A DNA stretch of 6,345 nt from OFTM10 sp964196195 (lineage in GTDB: Bacteria; Actinomycetota; Acidimicrobiia; Acidimicrobiales; Aldehydirespiratoraceae): NCBI GenBank assembly GCA_964196195.1, contig CAXMSE010000047.1, positions 1-6,345 of the forward strand, given 5' to 3'. Below the pieces are notes generated by a model, which saw only the letters and a list, made by a program, of their open reading frames with translations, was not told the origin of the DNA and did no database searches. Both the position numbers and the translations under genes were made by a program. Each line of letters opens with the position of its first letter. Position 1 is the stretch's first letter. This document shows positions 1 through 4,807 of this stretch, in pieces.

Positions 1-239
1 AACGACTCGAAGTCGAGGGACACGGCGGTGATTGTCAGGTCGGGGATAGACACCGCCAGCTCCAACACCATGTGATGCATGTCGATCGGATCGGGGTCGC
101 CTTCGACGAGCAGACCCGGCGGTTTGCGATCGCGGACCGCACCCCGAGCTACGAGATGATCGTCGACGAGGTACACCCTGGTCTCATAGGTACGGGTGTG
201 GATCAGGTCGAGATCCTGGTCGGGCGGAAGGAGAGACAT
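1..239 (-). CDS. DUF2889-like protein, N-terminal part (runs off left edge)
   Basis: Reading the minus strand from ATG at 239-237 gives 79 residues without a stop to the window edge. The product begins MSLLPPDQDLDLIHTRTYET and continues with a basic D-R-K-P-P segment (about 37-41), an acidic G-D-P-D-P-I-D stretch and M-H-H-M (54-57). It ends in alternating hydrophobics (LAVSIPDLTITAVSLDFES). An early R-x-Y strand, D/R-x-K-P, an acidic turn, H-x-M and then 'P-x-L-x-I' resemble DUF2889 proteins, whose biochemical role is unknown. The start is well bounded: an in-frame TAA lies only two codons upstream (248-246). There is no Shine-Dalgarno sequence, so the mRNA may be leaderless. The gene is divergent from the EEP-family gene at 341. 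The C-terminal part lies outside the window. Coding is supported by amino-acid pattern only; the family call is by recall of the motif. Confidence 0.72.
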   Translation of the reverse strand, partial: MSLLPPDQDLDLIHTRTYETRVYLVDDHLVARGAVRDRKPPGLLVEGDPDPIDMHHMVLELAVSIPDLTITAVSLDFES

Positions 240-245
240 TGCTGT

Positions 246-275
246 TTAGTAGCTGACTTGGCTGCTCTCGACCAA
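246..275 (-). promoter_or_regulatory. Candidate promoter for the DUF2889-like gene (leaderless)
   Basis: On the minus strand TTGGTC (275-270) and TACTAA (251-246) are separated by 18 bases and resemble -35 and -10 boxes. Six bases separate the -10 box from the ATG at 239, so transcription would begin at or next to the start codon. That agrees with the missing Shine-Dalgarno sequence. The -35 match is weak, and the call rests mainly on the -10 box and spacing. Confidence 0.3.
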
Positions 276-340
276 ATGGGGTGCGGAGTTGTCTTGGTCG
301 TTCGGCAGGCGCGAGCCTTCTCGAGATCCGAGGAGACGCC

Positions 341-1171
341 ATGACCATCGACGACGAAGGCCCGTTCGGTCCCCTCATCGACACGACGGTGAAGGTGATG
401 ACCTGGAACCTGTGGTGGCGGCTCGGCCGGTGGGAGCAGCGATTCCCGGCAATCGTGGAGACCCTCAGACGGATCGATGCCGACGTGATCGCGTTGCAGG
501 AGGTATGGGCCGATGCTGACGGCCGCCAGGTCGATCTGCTGGCAACGGCGCTTGGCTTTCATGCGGCGTATGAGGCCCGACTCGATCTCGATGGCCTGCT
601 CATGGGCAACGCCATTCTCTCGCGCTGGCCGATCAGTGGCACGGAGAGTGCTGCCTACTCAGGCGCTGGCGACACCGGCGAGGGCAGGGTGGTGCTGAGA
701 GCCGACATCGACGGCCCACGCGGGTCGCTACAGGTGTTCGTGACCCATCTCAACTGGCGACTCGACCACAGCGGCCCTCGTCAGGCCCAGGTTCGCGAGC
801 TCGCGGGATTCGTGGCCGACTCGCGGCCCCGTTCGTATCCGGCTGTCGTCTGCGGCGATTTCAACGCCGATTCGACGAGCGATGAGGTGAGGATGATCAC
901 CGGCCGTGCCGCGGTTCCCGTCGACGGAACGGTGTTCCTCGATTCATGGGAGGTGGCCGGCGATGGCGGTCAGGGCGCCACTTGGAGCACCACAAATCCT
1001 CACGCCGAGGCGGGCCTCGAGCCCGACCGTCGGATCGATTACTTGTTCACCGGCTGGCCCCGTCGGGGCGGAGCAGGGCACGTGGTGAACTGTGAGGTCG
1101 CCGCGAACCAGCCGATAGACGGCGTGTGGCCGAGCGATCATTTCGCGGTGGTGGCCGATCTCCGTTACTGA
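341..1171 (+). CDS. Endonuclease/exonuclease/phosphatase (EEP) family protein
   Basis: Encodes 276 residues, a usual length for a single EEP (DNase I-like) metal-dependent phosphodiesterase domain. The family motifs occur in order: V-M-T-W-N-L (19-24, metal/phosphate Asn23), A-D-V-I-A-L-Q-E-V-W (47-56, metal ligand Glu54), V-T-H-L-N (134-138, His136/Asn138), C-G-D-F-N-A-D (171-177, catalytic Asp173/Asn175), R-R-I-D-Y (230-234) and S-D-H-F-A-V (265-270, Asp266/His267 pair). All catalytic positions look intact. No signal peptide or membrane segment is visible, so it is probably cytoplasmic. The ATG at 341 is chosen because AGGAG at 331-335 sits five bases upstream. An in-frame ATG at 281 would add 20 residues outside the fold and lacks such a site. 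The substrate (nucleic acid, phospholipid or sugar phosphate) cannot be told from the sequence. It is convergent with the DUF2461 gene and probably unrelated to the microcompartment operon. Confidence 0.9.
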   Translation: MTIDDEGPFGPLIDTTVKVMTWNLWWRLGRWEQRFPAIVETLRRIDADVIALQEVWADADGRQVDLLATALGFHAAYEARLDLDGLLMGNAILSRWPISGTESAAYSGAGDTGEGRVVLRADIDGPRGSLQVFVTHLNWRLDHSGPRQAQVRELAGFVADSRPRSYPAVVCGDFNADSTSDEVRMITGRAAVPVDGTVFLDSWEVAGDGGQGATWSTTNPHAEAGLEPDRRIDYLFTGWPRRGGAGHVVNCEVAANQPIDGVWPSDHFAVVADLRY

Positions 1172-1332
1172 GCACGGCCTCGCGACAGCGCGACGATGCA
1201 CTTGACCAGGTGTTTTCGCCTTGTTCGGCCCGATGAAACGATTGACCTCGATGCGGCTCACCTTGCACGTGAGGTAGGCCTAGAGTCGATCGCGAGACAA
1301 GCAGGGGCTTCTTCGTCAGCGATTGCTGCTTA
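1172..1332. other. Convergent intergenic spacer, no clear terminator
   Basis: This 161-bp spacer lies between the 3' ends of the EEP and DUF2461 genes. It contains only short inverted repeats: CTCAC/GTGAG with a 7-base loop at 1257-1273, AGGTG/CGCCT around TTTT at 1208-1221, and CAGC/GCTG at 1317-1328. It also holds the 8-bp palindrome TAGGCCTA (1275-1282). None is followed by a T-run on either strand. I see no convincing coding region here. Confidence 0.5.
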
Positions 1333-2019
1333 CTAGAACTCGATCCCCACCGCTTCGCACAGAAACGCCACGAGGGGTGAGGCGGCGGCGAAGCGAGCAG
1401 CAAGTACGTCGCGGAAGTCTGCCTTGGTGATCTCACCCTGCCTGAGGGGACCAGCGCCCATGAAGCTCTTGCGCTTGAGGTCGTCGATCAGAGGATGGTC
1501 GGCGTCGAAATCGCGGGGTGGGCGCTTCAGCGAGTCGCCTCCGAGCTCGTAGACGTCAGCGAACGGTGATTCGCGGGTTGCTGCGAGCCAGCGATCCTGG
1601 TGCTCGTCGATGTGGTGGCGGATCTGCTGGCAGACGCTCGCTTCCGGTGACCACAGCCCTGCGCCCACGAAGCAGTTGCGCGGTTCGAGGTGGACGTAGA
1701 ATCCGGGCGCGTGTGCGTCCTTGGCCCGCTCGTGGCGGAAGTGCAGCCCGGTGTTGGTCTTGTAGGGGGTCTTGTCCTTGCTGAATCGGGTGTCGCGGTG
1801 GATCCGGAAGAGAGAACCACCAACGGTGCGGGAGTCGGCCACGAAATGGGTGGAGATCTGTTCCAGTGGCGAGGTGAAGTCGGTGATGAAATCGAGGGCG
1901 GGTTGACGGACCGATTCCTCGTAGCGTTCCTTGTTGGCGTTGAACCACGCTCGTTGGTTGTTGTCCGACAGATCGCGCAGGAAGGCGAACAGGTCCGGAG
2001 TGAAGTATCTCTGGCTCAT
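1333..2019 (-). CDS. DUF2461 / TIGR02453-type protein
   Basis: Encodes 228 residues, about the usual size of the DUF2461 family, whose function is not established. Family hallmarks in order are: F-T-P-D-L-F-A-F-L-R-D-L near the N-terminus (6-17), N-N-Q-R-A-W-F-N-A-N-K-E-R-Y-E (20-34), a long beta/loop segment with F-R-I-H-R-D-T-R-F-S-K-D-K-T-P-Y-K-T (71-88), then G-F-Y-V-H-L-E-P (106-113) and G-A-G-L-W-S-P-E (119-126). The C-terminal R-x-P-R-x-F-D-x-D-H-P (167-176) and L-K-R-K-S-F (181-186) are also typical. The start at 2019 places the N-terminal motif where family members begin. The open frame extends much further upstream, but that part has no family similarity and overlaps the divergent operon. 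There is no Shine-Dalgarno sequence. It is predicted soluble and cytoplasmic. The gene is divergent from the microcompartment operon across a 90-bp spacer; no functional link is apparent. Confidence 0.88.
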   Translation of the reverse strand: MSQRYFTPDLFAFLRDLSDNNQRAWFNANKERYEESVRQPALDFITDFTSPLEQISTHFVADSRTVGGSLFRIHRDTRFSKDKTPYKTNTGLHFRHERAKDAHAPGFYVHLEPRNCFVGAGLWSPEASVCQQIRHHIDEHQDRWLAATRESPFADVYELGGDSLKRPPRDFDADHPLIDDLKRKSFMGAGPLRQGEITKADFRDVLAARFAAASPLVAFLCEAVGIEF

Positions 2020-2026
2020 ATCGTGA

Positions 2027-2032
2027 ACCGTA
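2027..2032 (-). promoter_or_regulatory. Candidate -10 box for the DUF2461 gene (leaderless)
   Basis: On the minus strand TACGGT (TAnnnT pattern) lies seven bases before the ATG at 2019, so transcription could begin at the start codon. No Shine-Dalgarno sequence is present, which agrees with leaderless translation. No recognisable -35 box was found. Confidence 0.25.
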
Positions 2033-2040
2033 ATCCCGTC

Positions 2041-2071
2041 GCCGGGAAGCCGGCTCGATTCACCGCCGGTG
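2041..2071. repeat. Two adjacent short inverted repeats in the divergent promoter region
   Basis: GCCGG/CCGGC with a 4-base loop (2041-2054) is followed by CACC-GCC-GGTG (2061-2071). They lie just upstream of the candidate -10 box of the operon and could be a regulator-binding region. Such GC-rich repeats also arise by chance in this base composition. Confidence 0.25.
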
Positions 2072-2078
2072 GGAGGCC

Positions 2079-2084
2079 TAGGAT
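2079..2084 (+). promoter_or_regulatory. Candidate -10 box (TAGGAT) of the microcompartment operon
   Basis: TAGGAT matches the TAnnnT pattern (4 of 6 to TATAAT). It lies 8 bases before an ATG at 2093 and 25 bases before the rpiB ATG at 2110. No convincing TTGACA-like element is found 16-18 bases upstream. A weak or regulator-dependent promoter is possible. Confidence 0.35.
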
Positions 2085-2092
2085 CGAGACCT

Positions 2093-2113
2093 ATGACTCT
2101 GTTGGCACCATGA
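2093..2113 (+). CDS. Possible six-codon leader ORF (MTLLAP) coupled to rpiB
   Basis: ATG ACT CTG TTG GCA CCA TGA reads as a minimal ORF. Its stop overlaps the rpiB start in the ATGA arrangement at 2110-2113. It begins eight bases after the TAGGAT box, so it could be translated from a leaderless mRNA and hand ribosomes to rpiB, which lacks its own Shine-Dalgarno sequence. This is short enough to be chance and there is no direct evidence of translation. Confidence 0.25.
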   Translation: MTLLAP

Positions 2114-2694
2114 CCGCGAACGCTGCGGACTTCGAGGGCGAGGTCCGCCGACTCGTGTCGAATGTGCTGGCAGGCGTGCTCGACGGCCCGGCGCCGGATC
2201 AACAGAAGTCTGATCAGGCCGCGCCGAGTGAAGGCGAGGGTGTCGCCATCGGAGCCGACCATGGCGGTTTCGGCCTCAAGGAGTCGCTGAAGTCGAATCT
2301 GGCCGACGCTGGGTGGGCTGTGAAGGACTGCGGCACCGACAGCACTGAAGCGTGCGACTATCCCACTCTTGCCCACCGTGTGGCCCGGCAGGTGGCCAAC
2401 GGCACCTGTAAGTGGGGGATCATGATCGACGGGGCGGGGATTGGATCGGCCATGGTGGCCAACAAGGTGCCGGGCGTTCGCGCCGCAGCGTGCTACGACC
2501 TTTCGACGGCGAGAAACAGCCGGGAGCACAACCGCGCCAATGTCCTTACCCTTGGCGCAGGCCTCACCGGGCCGGCGCTCGCCTGGCAGATCGTGCAGGA
2601 GTGGCTGGCAACGCCGTGGGGCGGCGACCGCCACATGCGGCGGGTGGCACTCATAAGGGAGATCGAAGAGATGTACGCCAGGAGTGAGGCATGA
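2110..2694 (+). CDS. rpiB: RpiB/LacAB-family sugar-phosphate isomerase with encapsulation peptide
   Basis: Encodes 194 residues, about 45 more than E. coli RpiB. Residues 1-22 (MTANAADFEGEVRRLVSNVL and two more) form an amphipathic helix. Residues 23-44 are a Pro/Gln/Ser/Asp/Gly linker: together a typical microcompartment encapsulation peptide. The RpiB core starts at about 45 and aligns without gaps to E. coli RpiB from its Asp9 to Asn100 (offset 41): D50-H51, D83-Y84-P85, the A-N-K of the nucleotide-like loop, S-R-E-H-N with His140, and G-D-R-H-x-R-R near the end. The catalytic Cys66 of E. coli is Asp107 and the oxyanion Thr68 is Ala109 (I-D-G-A-G); the Glu used by M. tuberculosis RpiB is Ser113. 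Known family reactions are ribose 5-phosphate/ribulose 5-phosphate and related pentose, hexose or tetrose phosphate isomerisations; the substrate here is unknown. First gene of the operon; its stop overlaps the deoC start by four bases. Confidence 0.88.
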   Translation: MTANAADFEGEVRRLVSNVLAGVLDGPAPDQQKSDQAAPSEGEGVAIGADHGGFGLKESLKSNLADAGWAVKDCGTDSTEACDYPTLAHRVARQVANGTCKWGIMIDGAGIGSAMVANKVPGVRAAACYDLSTARNSREHNRANVLTLGAGLTGPALAWQIVQEWLATPWGGDRHMRRVALIREIEEMYARSEA

Positions 2695-3539
2695 GCGATC
2701 AGCCCCTCGATCGAGAGATGCTCGTCGAGCTCATCACCAAGGAAGTTCTCAGCACCCTTGCCAGCCAGGTCGATCGTTGCGATTCGCTCGAGGCGCTGCG
2801 CCACGTGGTGGGTAATGGGGCCGACCGGGTGGCCTTCCACGGCGACGCCTCCGAGGTACCGATCGAGCTCGCCAGCTATATCGACCACACTGCTCTCAAA
2901 CCCGAGACCACCGCGGCCGAGATCGACACCCTGTGCGATGAAGCTGCGGAATACCACTTCGCTTCGGTCTGTGTGAACCCGTCTTGGGTGAAGCGCGCGT
3001 CGAGCAACCTGAGGGGAAGCGATGTGAAGGTCTGCTCGGTCATCGGCTTTCCGTTCGGGGCAACCACCGCTGAGATCAAGGCCATGGAGGCCCGGCGAGC
3101 GATCCGCGACGGTGCCCGTGAAGTCGACATGGTGATCAATGTGGGTGCCCTGAAATCCGGCGACCGAGACACCATCCTCACCGAGATGCAGAAGGTGGTC
3201 GACTCTGCGCACGAGTCGGGTGCGATCGTGAAGGTGATCATCGAGACGGCTCTGCTAACCGACGAAGAAAAGGTGATCGCCTCATCGCTGGCCAAGAAAG
3301 CGAAGGCGGATTTCGTGAAGACGTCCACCGGATTCGGGGGCGGCGGAGCCACCGTGTTCGATGTGGCGTTGATGCGTGAGACAGTTGGCCCCGACATGGG
3401 GGTAAAGGCGTCGGGCGGGGTGCGAACCGCCTCCGATGTCGAAGACATGATCGCCGCCGGGGCAACCCGTATCGGGGCTTCGGCCGGCGTACAGATCGTT
3501 GGCGGAGATGAAGGAGACAGCGGTGGCAGCAAATATTGA
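2691..3539 (+). CDS. deoC: Deoxyribose-phosphate aldolase (DeoC) with encapsulation peptide
   Basis: Class I aldolase expected to split 2-deoxy-D-ribose 5-phosphate into glyceraldehyde 3-phosphate and acetaldehyde. It has 282 residues. The barrel begins at about 62 with Y-I-D-H-T-A-L-K-P (63-71). It keeps Asp146 in E-V-D-M-V-I-N, Schiff-base Lys210 in F-V-K-T-S-T-G, Lys239 in G-V-K-A-S-G-G-V-R-T and the phosphate site I-G-A-S-A-G-V (261-267). These match E. coli Asp102, Lys167 and Lys201, so the enzyme looks active. Upstream, residues 5-25 (PLDREMLVELITKEVLSTLAS) form an amphipathic helix joined by about 35 residues to the barrel. This is an N-terminal extension of the encapsulation-peptide kind. 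The C-terminal tail is Gly/Ser/Asp-rich. AGGAG at 2680-2684 lies six bases before the ATG, which overlaps the rpiB stop (ATGA), implying translational coupling. With rpiB and the aldehyde dehydrogenase it defines the SPU-type enzyme core. Confidence 0.95.
   Translation: MSDQPLDREMLVELITKEVLSTLASQVDRCDSLEALRHVVGNGADRVAFHGDASEVPIELASYIDHTALKPETTAAEIDTLCDEAAEYHFASVCVNPSWVKRASSNLRGSDVKVCSVIGFPFGATTAEIKAMEARRAIRDGAREVDMVINVGALKSGDRDTILTEMQKVVDSAHESGAIVKVIIETALLTDEEKVIASSLAKKAKADFVKTSTGFGGGGATVFDVALMRETVGPDMGVKASGGVRTASDVEDMIAAGATRIGASAGVQIVGGDEGDSGGSKY
3511..3516 (+). promoter_or_regulatory. Shine-Dalgarno site that sets the GTG start of the BMC-T gene
   Basis: AAGGAG inside the 3' end of deoC lies six bases before GTG at 3523. 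In-frame alternatives are TTG at 3499 and ATG at 3508. They have poorer spacing (GGAG abuts the ATG) and would add residues not needed for the fold. Confidence 0.7.
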
Positions 3540-4146
3540 GATTCGGTCTTTCGCGTTCCTCGACAGCCTCCAACCCCAATACGCCGCCTTCCTGGGCACC
3601 GTCGCTCAGGGGTTCCTGCCGCTGGCCGGTGATTCCTCGCTGTATGTGGAGGTGTCGCCGGGCATCGAGATCAACCGGCTCACCGATGTGGCGTTGAAAG
3701 CCACGAACGTGAAGCCCGGGATGCAGATCATCGAACGCTATTTCGGACTGTTGGAGATCCACTCGCCCGACCAGGCCGAGACCCGTGCCGCGGGTGCGGC
3801 CATTCTTGATGCGGTGGGGCTCACCGAGTCGGATCGTATGAAACCCAAGATCCTGTCGAGTCAGATCATCCGCCGTATCGATGATCACCATGCCCAGCTC
3901 ATCAACCGCATGCGTCACGGTCAGATGATTGTTCCCGGCCAGACCCTCTACGTGTTGGAGTGCGAGCCGGCTGCCTATGCCCCGCTCGCGGCCAACGAGG
4001 CCGAAAAGGCCGCCGACATCAATGTGCTCGAGGTTCGTGCCGCGGGCGCCATGGGGCGCGTCTACCTCGGTGGCGAGGAGAGCGATGTCGATGTCGGCTG
4101 GCGCGCCGCAGTGGCTGCACTCGAAGGACTCGACGGCCGCGAGTAG
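3523..4146 (+). CDS. BMC-T shell protein, gated double-trimer (CcmP-like) type
   Basis: Encodes 207 residues from the GTG start and forms tandem BMC domains (about 1-100 and 105-200), so three copies make a pseudohexameric shell tile. It begins MAANIEIRSFAFLDSLQPQY and contains F-L-P-L-A-G-D-S-S-L-Y-V-E-V-S-P-G (31-47), D-V-A-L-K-A-T (55-61), E-R-Y-F-G-L-L-E-I-H (71-80), Q-I-I-R-R-I-D-D-H (115-122) and L-A-A-N-E-A-E-K-A-A (155-164). The adjacent Glu71-Arg72 pair corresponds to the pore-gating Glu-Arg of CcmP and of related Haliangium ochraceum tiles, which stack face to face and open or close a large central pore. This class is thought to pass bulky substrates or cofactors such as sugar phosphates, CoA or NAD. 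It overlaps deoC by 17 bases, so its translation is probably coupled. No pore Cys or iron-sulfur motif of the PduT type is seen. Confidence 0.92.
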   Translation: MAANIEIRSFAFLDSLQPQYAAFLGTVAQGFLPLAGDSSLYVEVSPGIEINRLTDVALKATNVKPGMQIIERYFGLLEIHSPDQAETRAAGAAILDAVGLTESDRMKPKILSSQIIRRIDDHHAQLINRMRHGQMIVPGQTLYVLECEPAAYAPLAANEAEKAADINVLEVRAAGAMGRVYLGGEESDVDVGWRAAVAALEGLDGRE

Positions 4147-4202
4147 CGCGGTTGCTCAGATAGAAATCGAAGACAACGTTCAGATACCGAAGGGAAACAG
4201 AG
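4147..4202 (+). promoter_or_regulatory. AT-richer leader before the BMC-H gene
   Basis: This 56-base gap is the largest inside the operon. Its last 43 bases are about 42 % GC by hand count, clearly lower than the flanking genes. It holds TAGAAA at 4161-4166 (a weak -10-like match with no clear -35) and AAGGGA at 4190-4195, a Shine-Dalgarno sequence seven bases before the BMC-H ATG. An unstructured, strong initiation region would suit the shell protein needed in most copies. An internal promoter or processing site is only a possibility. Confidence 0.35.
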
Positions 4203-4505
4203 ATGGCTGAAGCGCTCGGCATGATCGAATGCAGGAGTTTCGCAGCAATGGTTGAGGCCGCCGATGCGATGGTGAAGGCGGCGAAGGTCGACCTTGTCTC
4301 ATATGAGTCCACCGGCGGTGGCTTCGTCACCGCAGTGGTGCGAGGAGACGTCGCCGCGGTCAAGGCCGCCGTCGACGCTGGTGTCCGTGGCGGCGAGAAG
4401 GTTGGCGAGGTCATCGCGACCCACGTGATCGCTCGCCCCCACGTCAACATCGATGTCGTGCTTCCTCTCGGCCGGGCCGAAGAGGCCGCGGCCGAGTCGA
4501 GTTGA
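4203..4505 (+). CDS. BMC-H hexameric shell protein (PduA/EutM/CsoS1-like)
   Basis: Encodes 100 residues, standard for a single-domain BMC-H that forms the hexagonal facet tiles. Motifs in order: M-A-E-A-L-G-M-I-E-C-R-S-F (1-13), the helix A-A-D-A-M-V-K-A-A-K-V (19-29) with the edge Lys25 that packs between hexamers, Y-E-S-T-G-G-G-F-V-T (34-43) forming the pore loop, V-V-R-G-D-V-A-A-V-K-A-A-V-D-A-G (45-60), then V-I-A-R-P-H (75-80) with the conserved inter-hexamer Arg78. The C-terminal tail (84-100) is short and Ala/Glu-rich. The Ser-Thr-Gly-Gly-Gly pore suggests a small opening that suits small polar or anionic metabolites, but selectivity cannot be read off. AAGGGA at 4190-4195 is a well-placed ribosome site. 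Its stop codon lies seven bases before the BMC-P start. Confidence 0.97.
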   Translation: MAEALGMIECRSFAAMVEAADAMVKAAKVDLVSYESTGGGFVTAVVRGDVAAVKAAVDAGVRGGEKVGEVIATHVIARPHVNIDVVLPLGRAEEAAAESS

Positions 4506-4512
4506 GGAAACA

Positions 4513-4800
4513 ATGCTTCTGGGACGGGTGACCGGCACGGTTGTCGCCAGTCAGAAGGAACCCCTCATGGACGGCCTGGCCTTTCTGGTCGTCCGCCAAC
4601 TCGGTGTCGACAACACCGAGTCCGGGGGCTACGTCGTCGCGGTCAACGCGGTCGGTGCGGGTGTGGGCGAGGTGGTGATGTACGCCTCGGGCAGTTCGGC
4701 GCGCCAGACCGCCGTCACCCAGAACCGTCCGTGTGATGCCGTGGTCATGGCCATCGTCGACACCTGGGAGATCGACGGCGAGACGATGTACGTGAAGTGA
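4513..4800 (+). CDS. BMC-P pentameric vertex protein (EutN/CcmL/PduN family)
   Basis: Encodes 95 residues, typical for the pentamers that cap the twelve vertices of the shell. The start M-L-L-G-R-V-T-G-T-V-V-A-S-Q-K (1-15), the following L-x-G-L-A-F-L-V-V-R-Q-L (19-30), Y-V-V-A-V-N-A-V-G-A-G-V-G-E-V-V-M (40-56), G-S-S-A-R-Q-T (60-66) and P-C-D-A-V-V-M-A-I-V-D (73-83) follow the EutN/CcmL pattern closely. GAGGA at 4504-4508, overlapping the BMC-H stop, is its ribosome site four bases before the ATG. The open frame extends about 20 codons upstream into the BMC-H gene but has no family similarity there. With BMC-H and BMC-T it completes the set needed for a closed shell. It is followed after seven bases by the aldehyde dehydrogenase. 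Confidence 0.96.
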   Translation: MLLGRVTGTVVASQKEPLMDGLAFLVVRQLGVDNTESGGYVVAVNAVGAGVGEVVMYASGSSARQTAVTQNRPCDAVVMAIVDTWEIDGETMYVK

Positions 4801-4807
4801 GCGTCAG

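Noticed and set aside
72..344. Plus-strand open frame of 90 codons at the left end
   Set aside because: It lies opposite the DUF2889-like gene, which has a recognisable motif order and a bounded start. The plus-strand product has no domain pattern and overlaps the EEP start.
1275..1282. TAGGCCTA palindrome resembling the AGGCCTAGGAT sequence at 2074-2084
   Set aside because: It lies between convergent genes with nothing to drive, and the shared core is only about eight bases. Chance similarity is the simplest explanation.
1208..1328. Possible terminators in the convergent spacer
   Set aside because: Stems are only 4-5 bp and none is followed by a T-run on either strand.
2020..2634. Long upstream extension of the DUF2461 frame on the minus strand
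   Set aside because: The extra 205 codons run antisense through rpiB and have no family similarity. The known family N-terminus falls at 2019, so the extension is a GC-rich shadow frame.
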